Origin: an uncultured Mediterraneibacter sp.
GTDB lineage: Bacteria; Bacillota; Clostridia; Lachnospirales; Lachnospiraceae
Reading direction: 5' to 3'
DNA: 64,000 bases
Assembly: GCA_934309345.1 (NCBI GenBank)
Contig: CAKRDD010000002.1
Coordinates: 124,001 to 188,000, forward strand
The translations under genes were made by a program, and so were the position numbers. This document shows, piece after piece, positions 8,217 through 17,642 of the stretch. Each line of letters opens with the position of its first letter. Position 1 is the first letter of the stretch. The notes below the pieces were generated by a model that saw only the letters and a list, made by a program, of their open reading frames with translations, did not search any database and was not told the origin of the DNA.

Positions 8217-8800
8217 TCTTCCACCTCTTTCACCTTTTTCTTCATTTTTTTATTCACTACGGAAAACAGCTGCCAGATTACTACAGAGCCTACGCCAAGC
8301 CCGACCAGCTCGATATTCCCAATATTCGTAAAAGCACATAATAATAATGCAATGACTCCGGCTGCCACAGAAATTTTCGTCTTGAATGCCTCTTTTCCAA
8401 GAGAAAAAGCAGCACTGGCAATAATTGGAACAACTGCACTTCTGATACCGCGCAGTGCACTTGCACACCAGACATTATCTTTTAATTTACTGTAAAACAT
8501 CGTCACGATCGAAAGGATCAGTATTGCCAGTGTCGTAATTCCAAGTACTGCACAAAATCCACCAAAAACTCCTCCCACAAAATATCCAAAGATCATACTG
8601 ATATTCGTGATCATAATTCCAGGCACTGATCTTCCAACTGCAACCATATCAAGAAGTTCTGATTTTGTAAGCCATTTTCTCTTATCCACAAACTCCTGCT
8701 CCATCTGGGCAAGAATGCTCCAACCGCCACCAAATGTAAAGCAGCCGATTTTAAAGAAAAAAGCAAAGAGCTCCAACCCTTTTTTCACTCTATCTTTCAT
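8213..8800 (-). CDS. Chromate transporter, N-terminal-half type (ChrA family)
   Basis: A 195-aa CHR domain with FFKIGCFTFGGGWSILAQME near residues 15-34 and VAVGRSVPGIMITN near 48-61. It is the first gene of the two-gene transporter operon and is coupled by an ATGA-type overlap to the second half. It is divergent from the LysR gene at 9052, with 251 bp between them; that spacing makes LysR control likely (inference). Confidence 0.88.
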   Translation of the reverse strand: MKDRVKKGLELFAFFFKIGCFTFGGGWSILAQMEQEFVDKRKWLTKSELLDMVAVGRSVPGIMITNISMIFGYFVGGVFGGFCAVLGITTLAILILSIVTMFYSKLKDNVWCASALRGIRSAVVPIIASAAFSLGKEAFKTKISVAAGVIALLLCAFTNIGNIELVGLGVGSVVIWQLFSVVNKKMKKKVKEVEE

Positions 8801-9051
8801 GTTCCATCCTCCACAATATCAAATCTAAATTGTAACTGTTCAGAGCCAACCTCCAAATTATTGTTTTCATCTATATTGCACATTTTATCTCCGTTTCGAA
8901 CATAAGTAAAATATATGTTTTATTATAGTTTTCATAGATTTTTCTTATATAGTATTGATTTAAAGAATTGTATCAGATATGATAAGTACAAATGGCTAGT
9001 AAACTATAGTTGTTTTTTATATCTGTAATGTAATTTATAAAGGGGATTTTT

Positions 9052-9984
9052 ATGAACTGGAATCAGCTTCAATATGTGCTTACGATTGCACAGGAAAAAA
9101 ATATAACAAAGGCAGCTCAGAAGCTTTATCTTTCCCAGCCTTCTCTCTCAATGAGCCTGAAAAATCTGGAGGAAGAACTTGGTGTAGAAATTTTTGAACG
9201 AAAAAAAGGTGTCCTTGAACTGACTTATGCCGGTGAGCTTTTCTGTCACTGGGCAGAAGATTCTCTACGTTCTAAGCAAATTCTATCCGACCAGCTTTCA
9301 GACATTTCATCCAATGCAAGACATAAGATCCGTCTTGGCATCAGTCCTCATAGAAGCCTGATCCTTCTGCCTGATGTTCTGACAGATTTTTATAGAACAG
9401 CTGACAACTGTGACCTGCAGATTGTAGAAGAGCCGACTTATCTTCTTAGAGAAATGCTTGAAGATAACTTGCTGGATCTGATCATTGATGTTCCCCATCC
9501 GGACACGATCAATTATCAAAGCGAACTGGTTGCCCGGGAACAGATTCTGCTTGCAGTACCGAAAGCAATGGACAAGCAGCTTCAGAAAAATCTGACTTTG
9601 GACGGCAGCCTTAGATTAACTGCGGATTTAAAAGCGCCTTTCATTCTGCTGACAGAAAAACAGATCATCGGGCAGATCAGTCAGAGAATCTTTGAAACAA
9701 GCAATTTTCGTCCACTAACGTCTATTACCTGTTCCAATATAGACACAGCACTGACTCTGGTTGCCCGTGGGTTGGGTATCTGCTTTGCACCGGAAGTCTT
9801 TGTATGGCAGGAACGTTTTGCTGATCATATCAGTTACTATCCAATTAACAACTACCGGGACACAAGACAGATTTGTCTGGTTTACCGGAAAAATCACTAT
9901 TTAAATCAGCATCTCCAGCTGCTACTTGATATTTTCAGGGAAAAAGTTCCCTTTTTATATCAGCACCACCCCTCATATAAATGA
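9052..9984 (+). CDS. LysR-family transcriptional regulator
   Basis: A 310-aa regulator. The N-terminal winged HTH covers residues 1-60 (TKAAQKLYLSQPSLSMSLKN, LGVEIFERKKG), followed by a substrate-binding-like effector domain (about 90-300). AGGGG precedes the ATG. It is divergent from the chromate-transporter pair and upstream of citC, so it could regulate either side; LysR proteins usually control the divergent neighbour. A hairpin pairing AATGATTC with GAATCATT near 9980-10013, followed by T-rich DNA, may terminate it. Confidence 0.9.
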   Translation: MNWNQLQYVLTIAQEKNITKAAQKLYLSQPSLSMSLKNLEEELGVEIFERKKGVLELTYAGELFCHWAEDSLRSKQILSDQLSDISSNARHKIRLGISPHRSLILLPDVLTDFYRTADNCDLQIVEEPTYLLREMLEDNLLDLIIDVPHPDTINYQSELVAREQILLAVPKAMDKQLQKNLTLDGSLRLTADLKAPFILLTEKQIIGQISQRIFETSNFRPLTSITCSNIDTALTLVARGLGICFAPEVFVWQERFADHISYYPINNYRDTRQICLVYRKNHYLNQHLQLLLDIFREKVPFLYQHHPSYK

Positions 9985-10027
9985 TTCTGTTATTAATCAT
10001 TTGGAATCATTCTTATTCTTTACTTTT

Positions 10028-10057
10028 TTGCAATTCATGATAGAATGTCTTTATAAT
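10028..10057 (+). promoter_or_regulatory. Promoter of the citC operon
   Basis: -35 TTGCAA (10028-10033), 18-bp spacer, -10 TATAAT (10052-10057), 60 nt upstream of citC. It separates the cit genes transcriptionally from lysR. Confidence 0.6.
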
Positions 10058-10117
10058 TGAAACACTTTTTCTGTCAAATCCAAATGACAGACCTATGATA
10101 TTTATCAGGAGGATTTT

Positions 10118-11236
10118 ATGTCGGATTATATAATTTCACAAATCTCCCCGTCCGACACACGGGCAAACAAGCAGATAAATGAACTGCTCCTTGCAGAAGG
10201 TATCCGCCGGGATACAAATCTTGACTACACTTGCGGTATGTATGATGATGAGATGAACATCATCGCTACCGGAAGCTGTTTTGGCAACACACTCCGCTGT
10301 ATGGCAGTCAGCAGCGCACATCAGGGAGAAGGACTGATGAATCAGATTGTAACTCACTTGATCAGCGTACAATTTGAGCGTGGTAATACACATCTTTTCC
10401 TCTATACAAAATGCAATTCCGCCAAGTTTTTTGGTGATCTCGGTTTTTATGAGATTGCCCGGATTGACGGTCAGATTGTATTTATGGAAAACAGAAAAAC
10501 CGGATTCTCCGCTTATCTGGAACGTTTAAAGAAAGAAAGCGAACAGTCAGAAGTTATGAAAAGGTTCACCTCTGACAATACACAGATTCTTTCTGAAGCA
10601 TCCTCTAAGACACAAAAGGATCTCCGCATTGCAGCACTTGTCATGAATGCGAATCCATTTACTTTGGGCCATCAATATCTGGTGGAAAAAGCGGCTGCTG
10701 AAAGTGATATTCTTCATTTATTTATCGTCAGTGAAGATCAGAGTCTTGTTCCATTCTCTGTACGAAAACAATTAGTTCTGGAAGGAACCGCTCACCTTGA
10801 CAACATCATTTACCATGAGAGCGGTCCTTATATCATCAGCAATGCAACTTTCCCAAGCTATTTCCAGAAAGATGCCGATGCTGTTATGGAAAGTCATGCG
10901 AACCTTGACCTGACGATCTTTGTCAGAATCGCGCAGGCACTTGGAATCAACTGCCGCTATGTAGGTGAAGAGCCAAACAGCCAGGTAACCGGTATCTACA
11001 ATGAGATTATGGCTAAAAAACTGCCTGAAAATGAGATTTCATGTACGATTGTTCCGCGAAAAGAAGCTAACGGAGCTGTAATCAGCGCATCAACTGTACG
11101 AACTGCATTAAAAAATGATAATATAGAGTTGTTGAAGACACTTGTACCAGAAACAACGCTTCGCTATTTTCAGAGCAAAGAGGCAGCTCCTGTGATCACA
11201 AAAATCAAAGCTGCTGAAAATGTTGTACATCATTAA
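10118..11236 (+). CDS. citC: [Citrate (pro-3S)-lyase] ligase CitC
   Basis: Acetylates the citrate-lyase acyl carrier subunit CitD with ATP and acetate, switching the lyase on. Residues 1-130 are a GNAT-like domain (SSAHQGEGLMNQIVTHL). Residues 165-350 are a cytidylyltransferase-like domain with the (T/H)xGH motif in MNANPFTLGHQYLVEKA and the ISASTVRTAL block. At 372 aa it is slightly longer than the E. coli protein. AGGAGG precedes the ATG. citX follows, but no citD, citE or citF is in this window. Confidence 0.92.
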   Translation: MSDYIISQISPSDTRANKQINELLLAEGIRRDTNLDYTCGMYDDEMNIIATGSCFGNTLRCMAVSSAHQGEGLMNQIVTHLISVQFERGNTHLFLYTKCNSAKFFGDLGFYEIARIDGQIVFMENRKTGFSAYLERLKKESEQSEVMKRFTSDNTQILSEASSKTQKDLRIAALVMNANPFTLGHQYLVEKAAAESDILHLFIVSEDQSLVPFSVRKQLVLEGTAHLDNIIYHESGPYIISNATFPSYFQKDADAVMESHANLDLTIFVRIAQALGINCRYVGEEPNSQVTGIYNEIMAKKLPENEISCTIVPRKEANGAVISASTVRTALKNDNIELLKTLVPETTLRYFQSKEAAPVITKIKAAENVVHH

Positions 11237-11334
11237 GATTAGACTACTATGTAAAATGTAAACTGCGTAGAATCGCTGAAACCGTGTAATTCACCCTTAA
11301 GCGAAACGCGAGAAAATAACAAGGAGGTTTCCTT

Positions 11335-11835
11335 ATGCAAGGAGAACAGGTTGTATTAACAGATATGCTGCAATGTCGTGAACGGCGCGCACAGATCCAG
11401 GATACATTCATTGAACAATACCACTGTCCGGTCATTTCATTCTGTATGAACATTCCAGGACCGGTGAAGACAAATGAACAGATCCGCGCTGCTTTTGACA
11501 GTGGAAAGAATGCCCTGCTTCTAAAGCTGGAACAAACTCAGGCAGATATTAAAAACTCAATTGAAATTCATGAAAAAACCGGAGATGAATTATTGCTTGC
11601 AGTTGACTGTCCGGCAGAAAAAATCAAAGATTTCACAACTGAGATTGAAGAAACACATCCTATTGGGCGTCTCTTTGATATGGATGTGATTGACACAGAC
11701 GGACAGAAACTTTCCCGCCCTTCCTACCGCAAATGTATCATCTGCGGATGTCAGGCGCAGGAATGTGCACGCACAAGAAAACACACTGTAGAAGAGATGC
11801 AGGCAAAGATTGAAGAAATGTTAAGCGCAGAATAA
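11335..11835 (+). CDS. citX: Holo-[citrate lyase ACP] synthase CitX
   Basis: Transfers the phosphoribosyl-dephospho-CoA prosthetic group to apo-CitD. Family motifs are ETHPIGRLFDMDVID near residues 108-122, then LSRPSYRKCIICGCQAQECAR near 130-150 and the KHTVEEM tail. At 166 aa it is normal. AAGGAGG lies 7-8 nt before the ATG. It is 98 nt downstream of citC, in the same operon. CitX needs the CitG product, whose gene is absent here too, so the lyase genes must lie elsewhere or be missing. Confidence 0.9.
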   Translation: MQGEQVVLTDMLQCRERRAQIQDTFIEQYHCPVISFCMNIPGPVKTNEQIRAAFDSGKNALLLKLEQTQADIKNSIEIHEKTGDELLLAVDCPAEKIKDFTTEIEETHPIGRLFDMDVIDTDGQKLSRPSYRKCIICGCQAQECARTRKHTVEEMQAKIEEMLSAE

Positions 11836-11895
11836 TTGCATTTCCACCACCATCATATTAAAAGAAGATTTTATCAACAAAAAGGAGAATTCAAA

Positions 11896-12066
11896 ATGCT
11901 AGTATGTGATTATATTGTAGAACAGATTGACGGAGATTATGCGCACTTAAGAAGAGTTGATCTTCCGGATGAAGAGTTAAAACTTGTTGCTAGAGCACTG
12001 CTCCCGGCTGAGATTGTGGAAGGTTGTAAGCTGCACTATGAACTGATGCAGTATACGATCATCTAA
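11896..12066 (+). CDS. Small DUF3006-like protein
   Basis: A 56-aa protein starting at ATG 11896, with AAAGGAG about 8 nt upstream. The pattern CDYIVEQIDGDYAHLRR, a middle segment, and LPAEIVEGCKL resembles the small beta-barrel DUF3006 proteins (DRxEGDxAV ... LPxxxxEGDxL). No transmembrane helix or signal peptide. It follows citX by 60 nt and probably shares its transcript. Function unknown. Confidence 0.6.
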   Translation: MLVCDYIVEQIDGDYAHLRRVDLPDEELKLVARALLPAEIVEGCKLHYELMQYTII

Positions 12067-12081
12067 AATACTATTAAATCA

Positions 12082-12160
12082 AAAACTCCCGTTTAGAGAC
12101 TTCTTATTGCTGCTCACACGATGTGCGATCAGTAACGAAATATCTCTAAATGGGAGTTTT
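12082..12160. terminator. Long hairpin between convergent genes
   Basis: 18-nt arms (12082-12099 and 12143-12160) pair with a single G-U and begin and end in AAAA/TTTT, enclosing a 43-nt partly self-complementary loop. It lies between the plus-strand cit operon and the minus-strand DUF4317 gene and probably serves as a bidirectional terminator. Its length is unusual for a simple terminator. Confidence 0.65.
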
Positions 12161-12203
12161 CATTTCCTCTTTATTCGCTATAATCTTTTATATTATCCGC
12201 CAA

Positions 12204-13418
12204 TTAATCTTCATCAAACGGAACTCCATCATCCTCTGCATTTCCAGCTGTATCAGCAGTATCTTCTGCCTTCACTCCGGTCGTTCCCTTTACCTTCATC
12301 GTTCTGACATTGATTCCATTGACCTCAATATGGTCATCCACCGGAATCACAAGGCACTGTCTTCCGTCGATCATTCTTGTCTCAACAAGATCCATTCTGT
12401 CTGGATTCACTTTGATCACAACATCCGGTGTCTCGATATTGAACTTTCTTGTCTCTGCGATATTGCTTGCCAGAAGCGTTGCTTTCTCACCTGCATTTTC
12501 TTCGAAGTTCTTCTCAAAGTTTTCCATCTTCTCATTCGGCACACCGCTCTGCTCGAAAATCTTCTTCACATCCGTCTTATCCAATGTCAACGGATCCGGT
12601 TCTTCTTTGTGTTCTTCGATCATATCATTCAATGTCTCGTGAATGTTACGGACAGTCTCATAATCACCATCTTCTCCCAATGTATCTTCAATGATCATCT
12701 GGAATGTCTCTTTCTGTGTATCTGCAGACATCGGCATCTTCGCACCCAGAAGCTGATCGATCATCTCCGGCTGGAGGTCTTCTGATTTCTTCGTGTAATA
12801 AAGTACACTGTGAAGGTCTGTACTTCTATCGTTAAATGCCGGGAAGAGGAATCCTTTGTCCGGCTTGTCAACGATCCAATCACGGATTCTGTCCTGAATA
12901 CAGTTCTCTTCTGCATTATAGCTAAGTCCTGCCTTTGACAGACTGACCGGACAGATACTCATCAGGATATGCTGATATACTTCATCTGAAGCATCATCCA
13001 TCTCGAGATCATCGGATGTTCTTCCCGGAACATCGTATGCTGCATGGATCAAAATAATATAATAATTCTCCGCATACTCATATGTTGCAATCACTTTGTC
13101 ATAGAATTCTTCCAGAAGCATATCATCTTCCAGGCGGCTGTCACGAAGCTTCAACAGAAATTCCTGTGTTCCGCCCGGCATCTCTGCGTCCAGTGGAAAA
13201 TCCATATTCAACATATTTTTTCCGATACTTCCGGAAAGTGTCTTCTTAAAAATATCAAAATACTTAAATGCTTCTTCCTCCGGAAGTGCAAGAAAAGCAT
13301 CCTTTGACTCCATCTTCTTATTCTTCTCATAATCCACATAGCAGCCACAGATTTTCGTGATCGCACAATTTTTCGGTGAGAACTGCTTACGAATCTCAAG
13401 TACTTCTTTTTTGTTCAT
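12204..13418 (-). CDS. DUF4317 domain-containing protein
   Basis: A 404-aa soluble protein matching the DUF4317 family of Clostridia from its first residues (MNKKEVLEIRKQFSP, ITKICGCYVDYEK). The central part carries FYDKVIATYEYAENYYIILIHAAYDVPG and SICPVSLSKAGLSY. The C-terminal region ends in a low-complexity acidic Ala/Thr/Glu tail. There is no catalytic motif I can name and no membrane segment. AAAGGAAA precedes the ATG. It stands alone. Function unknown. Confidence 0.85.
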   Translation of the reverse strand: MNKKEVLEIRKQFSPKNCAITKICGCYVDYEKNKKMESKDAFLALPEEEAFKYFDIFKKTLSGSIGKNMLNMDFPLDAEMPGGTQEFLLKLRDSRLEDDMLLEEFYDKVIATYEYAENYYIILIHAAYDVPGRTSDDLEMDDASDEVYQHILMSICPVSLSKAGLSYNAEENCIQDRIRDWIVDKPDKGFLFPAFNDRSTDLHSVLYYTKKSEDLQPEMIDQLLGAKMPMSADTQKETFQMIIEDTLGEDGDYETVRNIHETLNDMIEEHKEEPDPLTLDKTDVKKIFEQSGVPNEKMENFEKNFEENAGEKATLLASNIAETRKFNIETPDVVIKVNPDRMDLVETRMIDGRQCLVIPVDDHIEVNGINVRTMKVKGTTGVKAEDTADTAGNAEDDGVPFDED

Positions 13419-13599
13419 ATATGTTTCCTTTCTTCGTTCTTTCTATGCTATAATGAATGAACCATCTTTTTCGGATTATAAATACCGTAGACATAACATT
13501 TTTATTTTACCTCTATTTTCATAAGAAAGAAAGATTTGATTTTCTCAAGATTCTATGGTATTATACGCATTCTGAAAACACAGAAAGGAATTTGTTATT

Positions 13600-14922
13600 A
13601 TGTCATCCAACTCAGTTACTTCAACTGCCCGGGAGCATGTATTTCCACTTTTTGTTAAATATGTTTCAGCAAATGTACTCGGCATGATCGGATATTCTTG
13701 TTATATCCTTGCCGATACATTTTTTGTTGCCCGGGGAATCGGCTCGGATGCGATTGCCGCGCTTAATCTGGTTCTCCCTGCTTTCAGCTTGTTAAACGGA
13801 ACAGGACTTATGATCGGCATGGGTGCCGCTGCGCGATATTCGCTTTCCTCCGGCAGAGCTGACAGTGAGATTCACCGCACAATCTTCACCCAGGCTCTTC
13901 AGCTTGCATTTATTGCTATGCTGTTCTTTTTCAGTATCGGACTGTTTTTTGCAAGACCGCTCTGCGTCTTACTCGGAGCAGATGGAACCACATTACCGCA
14001 TGCGATTCCATATATCAGCATCCTGCTTATGTTTTCTCCGCTGTTTTTATGTAACAATCTGTTGAACTGTTTTGTCAGAAATGATGGTGAACCGCGGCTT
14101 TCAATGACTGCAATGCTCGTTGGAAGCCTGACAAATATTGTGCTAGATTACATTTTCATCTATCCTATGCAGCTTGGCATGACCGGAGCTGCACTGGCTA
14201 CCGCAACTGCACCACTGGTTGGAATGAGTATTCTATCTATGCATTTCTGGAAAAAGAAGAATCAGTTTCATCTGGTAAAAACAAGGATACATTTAAAAAC
14301 TGCTATAGATATCTGCCGGCTTGGAGTTTCTTCTCTTATAGCTGAATTATCTTCCGGCATCGTAATTCTTGTCTTCAACATGCTGACGCTGAAATTCAGT
14401 GGAACGACCGGACTTGCTGCATACAGTATCCTTGCTAATATCGCACTCGTACTTGTGGCGATCTTTACCGGAATCGGGCAGGGCATCCAGCCGATTGTCA
14501 GCAGTCACCCTGGTGAAAATGGAGCTCCTGTACGCCACCAGGTAAGACGCTATGCATTAAGCACTGCATTACTCATGGCTTTCATCGCTTATTCGGTTGT
14601 CTTTGTCTTTGCAGTTCCGATTGCTGACTTGTTCAACAAGGACAAGGATCCGCTGCTTACTTCAATGGCAGCAGAAGGGATGCGCATTTACTTTGTAAGC
14701 CTGTTCTTTTCAGGCATCAATATGGTGTCAGCCACTTATTTAAGCGCTTCCGACCAGCCGGTACCGGGATTCATCATCTCTATCCTGCGCGGCCTTGTAC
14801 TGATCCTGCCGATTGCTTTCCTGCTTGCCGCACTTTTTGGAATGACAGGTATCTGGCTCTGTCTGCCTGTTACCGAAGCAATCGTGTGTATCGTGACTTT
14901 TTTCTTTCTGAGAAAATTTTAA
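13600..14922 (+). CDS. MATE-family efflux transporter
   Basis: A 440-aa polytopic protein with about 12 transmembrane helices arranged as two MatE repeats. Repeat one starts near residue 20 (VSANVLGMIGYSCYILADTFFVARGIG) and includes the family signature DYIFIYPMQLGMTGAALATA. Repeat two starts near residue 240. Such proteins expel cationic drugs or metabolites using Na+ or H+. A GAAAGGA site lies upstream of the ATG at 13600. A strong terminator follows. The substrate is unknown. Confidence 0.92.
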   Translation: MSSNSVTSTAREHVFPLFVKYVSANVLGMIGYSCYILADTFFVARGIGSDAIAALNLVLPAFSLLNGTGLMIGMGAAARYSLSSGRADSEIHRTIFTQALQLAFIAMLFFFSIGLFFARPLCVLLGADGTTLPHAIPYISILLMFSPLFLCNNLLNCFVRNDGEPRLSMTAMLVGSLTNIVLDYIFIYPMQLGMTGAALATATAPLVGMSILSMHFWKKKNQFHLVKTRIHLKTAIDICRLGVSSLIAELSSGIVILVFNMLTLKFSGTTGLAAYSILANIALVLVAIFTGIGQGIQPIVSSHPGENGAPVRHQVRRYALSTALLMAFIAYSVVFVFAVPIADLFNKDKDPLLTSMAAEGMRIYFVSLFFSGINMVSATYLSASDQPVPGFIISILRGLVLILPIAFLLAALFGMTGIWLCLPVTEAIVCIVTFFFLRKF

Positions 14923-14941
14923 GCAAGGTATTTATAAAAGA

Positions 14942-14997
14942 AGAACTCTGTTGCGAATGTATGGATTCATACATCTCATAACAGAGTTCTTTTTTTA
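14942..14997 (+). terminator. Terminator of the MATE gene
   Basis: AGAACTCTGTT (14942-14952) pairs with AACAGAGTTCT (14980-14990), with an inner ATGTATG/CATACAT stem, and is followed by seven Ts. The convergent minus-strand gene ends inside the T run, so the hairpin may serve both. Confidence 0.9.
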
Positions 14998-16692
14998 TCG
15001 ATTTTCTATTTCCAGCATAACTTTACATTTCTTTTTATAACATGCAATACCATATTTCAAAATTGTGTGAACATCTTCCTGTTCTAATGCTTCTACATAG
15101 TTGACATCCATAATCTGATGTAAAGCTTTCTTACATTCCTTCTCCAGATCTCCATCATCTGCATATTTTACTTCTATCAGAATTCCGATTTCTTCATCTT
15201 CCATCTGAATCAAAATATCACTGAATCCATTCCCTGCTTCTCTGTTAGACAATACTGACCAGTCTTCTTTGAAGCCCAGAATCCCAAGTAAAATTCCATG
15301 ATAAAAATTCTCTTTTGTTGGTTTCTGCACAAAGGTATCTCTTATACTGATTGTCTTTTTCATATATTCTGTAAAGAGTTCTTCTACCTTTTCCGGTTCC
15401 TGATTCTTTAGTGCATCACAAAATGCATTCAGCATTTCTCCATCATTTCTGATTTTTTCCTTAAACATCTTAAGAATATGATCTGTAATGATATTTCGAA
15501 TCTCCCGATTTGGAACTACCAGACGATATCTGTTTCCATCGGCTTCTCCGCGCTGTGTCAGATACCCCGTCATAAAAAGTGTACTCCACAGATTATCTAT
15601 AGAAGCATACAATTCATTATAAGTAAGCTCCTGATTTATTTCTTTTTGAACAATTCCACCGTTTACCAAACGCTCTAGTTCCATTCTCGTCAGTTTCTGC
15701 GGTTCATCAACACTGTCTATAAAATGATTGATCACACTGTTCCCACTGGTATTGGCCCAGTAATTTTTCGGTGGCATTTTTTCGTCTTCCAGATGATCGC
15801 TGCAGAAATTAATCACATCCCATGGACAATATACTTCTGCCCCACTAAATTGATAACCATCATACCATTCTTTCACAGTCTCATAATATTTATCCTGATC
15901 ATAATAGTGAAGTAATTCTCTTACCTCACCATCTGTAAATCCAAACGCTGTATTAAATCTTTTGTCTGTAATCGAATAGATTTTAAAATTATTAAGACCT
16001 GTAAAAATGCTCTCTTTTGAGATACGCATGCATCCGGTCAGTACTGCAAACTGTAAACTGTCATTTGTTTTCAAAGCATTTCCAAGAAATCCGCCGATCA
16101 GGCTTACCATCTGGTCATAATATCCATAGTCAAATGCTTTCGCAAGTGGCACATCATACTCATCAATTAAAATAATTGTCTTTGCTCCATGATGCTTCGC
16201 CAACAGTCTTGAGAGCATAAGAAGACTTGACATCAATGTAGCTGTATTCATATTGGTATCAAGTAACTGCTTGAAAGCGACTTTATCCTCTTCTGATAAA
16301 ATATCACTTTTTTCAAGGTAATCAAACTCAGAAGCGGTGCGGTTAAGTAATTGAACTGCTGTATGAAATGCATCCTCGTAATTCATAGCTTCAATTCCTT
16401 TTAAAGAAATTAAAATAACCGGAAATTTTCCCATGTACTTTTCGCAAAGTTCTTTTTCTTCCATGATTTTCATTCCGTCAAAAAGAGCTTTTTTACTGTG
16501 AATTGAGAAAAAACTTTTCAACATATTCATGTTTAAAGTTTTTCCAAACCGTCTTGGACGAGTAAAAAGAGTCACTTCCGCCCAGTTTCTTAACAGTTCT
16601 ATAATCCAGTCTGTTTTATCAATATAATAAAAATCTTCTGATCTTAATTTTTCAAAATTTTCAATTCCAAGAGGAAGCTTCTTTTTCTGCAT
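14995..16692 (-). CDS. AAA-ATPase-like / PD-(D/E)XK nuclease-domain protein (copy 1)
   Basis: A 565-aa protein of the AAA-ATPase_like (PF09820) plus PDDEXK_9 (PF08011) architecture. It opens with LPLGIENFEKLRSEDFYYIDKT. The P-loop-type segment TRPRRFGKTLNM lies near 44-55, the Walker B-type IILIDEYDVPLAK near 173-185, and the C-terminal nuclease-like core near 470-560 (GNGFSDILIQMEDEE, IGILIEVKY). A related gene of 568 aa lies at 33431-35137. The family is abundant in gut Firmicutes and Bacteroidetes, often in several copies. Its function is not established. Confidence 0.88.
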   Translation of the reverse strand: MQKKKLPLGIENFEKLRSEDFYYIDKTDWIIELLRNWAEVTLFTRPRRFGKTLNMNMLKSFFSIHSKKALFDGMKIMEEKELCEKYMGKFPVILISLKGIEAMNYEDAFHTAVQLLNRTASEFDYLEKSDILSEEDKVAFKQLLDTNMNTATLMSSLLMLSRLLAKHHGAKTIILIDEYDVPLAKAFDYGYYDQMVSLIGGFLGNALKTNDSLQFAVLTGCMRISKESIFTGLNNFKIYSITDKRFNTAFGFTDGEVRELLHYYDQDKYYETVKEWYDGYQFSGAEVYCPWDVINFCSDHLEDEKMPPKNYWANTSGNSVINHFIDSVDEPQKLTRMELERLVNGGIVQKEINQELTYNELYASIDNLWSTLFMTGYLTQRGEADGNRYRLVVPNREIRNIITDHILKMFKEKIRNDGEMLNAFCDALKNQEPEKVEELFTEYMKKTISIRDTFVQKPTKENFYHGILLGILGFKEDWSVLSNREAGNGFSDILIQMEDEEIGILIEVKYADDGDLEKECKKALHQIMDVNYVEALEQEDVHTILKYGIACYKKKCKVMLEIENR

Positions 16693-16759
16693 TCTTTTTT
16701 CTCCCTTTACAATACCTGCTTGTCTCTCATTATAACAGACTTTAAGGATATTTCCTAGG

Positions 16760-16779
16760 AAGAATGCCGAGGCATTCTT
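16760..16779. terminator. Short perfect hairpin after pflA
   Basis: AAGAATGCC-GA-GGCATTCTT, five nt past the pflA stop. Neither side has a clear T run, so termination efficiency is uncertain. Confidence 0.45.
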
Positions 16780-16784
16780 GAAAT

Positions 16785-17531
16785 TTATTTCAAATATTTC
16801 GCTGTCTCAAGAATACGGTTTGCATTCTCAATTCTCTCCTGTGTCGGAGGATCGATTCCCTCTAACTTGTAATCATATCCAAGTTCTTTCCACTTGTATG
16901 CACCAAGTGTATGATATGGAAGAACTTCAACACGCTCTACATTATCCAGTGTCTCGATGAAATCATGGAGTCTCTCCAGATATTCATCCTTGTCACTACG
17001 CTCTGGAACAAGTACGTGACGGATCCAGATCGGTTTCTTGATATCAGACAGGTAACGTGCAAATTCAAGAATATTCTTGTTGCTCTGTCCTGTCAGAATC
17101 TTGTGCTGCTCGTCATCAATGTGCTTAATATCAAGCATCAGCATATCTGTGTATTTCAGCAGTTCCTGCAGTTTACCGAAGAATGGCTCCTCTTTTGTAA
17201 ATACCGCACCACTTGTATCAATGTTCGTATGAACTCCCTGTGCTTTTGCTTTCTTGAACAGGTCGATCAGGAAATCCATCTGCATCAGTGGCTCTCCACC
17301 GCTGACTGTGATACCGCCTTTGTCTTTCCAGTAGCTTTTATAGCGAAGTGCTGTCTTAAGCAGTTCGTCTGTTGTCTTCAGTTCGCCGTCCTGCATCTTC
17401 CATGTGTCCGGATTGTGGCAGAACTGGCAGCGCATTGGACATCCGCTTACAAAAATGATAAAGCGTACGCCAGGTCCGTCAACGGAACCGAAGCTTTCTG
17501 TTGAGTGAATGTATCCTTTTACTTCTGACAT
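16785..17531 (-). CDS. pflA: Pyruvate formate-lyase activating enzyme
   Basis: Radical-SAM enzyme that puts the glycyl radical on PflB. C31, C35 and C38 form the CxxxCxxC cluster (GCPMRCQFCHNPD). GGITVSGGEPLMQ and the DIKHIDDEQH segment are further family markers. At 248 aa it is full length. AGGAGG lies a few nt before the ATG. It is the second gene after pflB, with a terminator-type hairpin (17557-17592) between them that should lower its level relative to PflB. Confidence 0.96.
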   Translation of the reverse strand: MSEVKGYIHSTESFGSVDGPGVRFIIFVSGCPMRCQFCHNPDTWKMQDGELKTTDELLKTALRYKSYWKDKGGITVSGGEPLMQMDFLIDLFKKAKAQGVHTNIDTSGAVFTKEEPFFGKLQELLKYTDMLMLDIKHIDDEQHKILTGQSNKNILEFARYLSDIKKPIWIRHVLVPERSDKDEYLERLHDFIETLDNVERVEVLPYHTLGAYKWKELGYDYKLEGIDPPTQERIENANRILETAKYLK

Positions 17532-17556
17532 TGTCTTTCCCTCCTAAATTTTGTTT

Positions 17557-17592
17557 AAAAAAGGACGCAGCATGGTGAAATGACTGCGTCCT
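17557..17592 (-). terminator. Intercistronic hairpin between pflB and pflA
   Basis: On the minus strand, AGGACGCAG (17592-17584) pairs with CTGCGTCCT (17570-17562), followed by TTTTTT. It has the full form of a Rho-independent terminator placed between two genes of one operon. It probably gives partial termination and sets a high PflB:PflA ratio. Confidence 0.75.
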
Positions 17593-17642
17593 GATATATT
17601 ATCTGTTATTTATGATCTTTTATCCGCAAATCGCAACATTAT

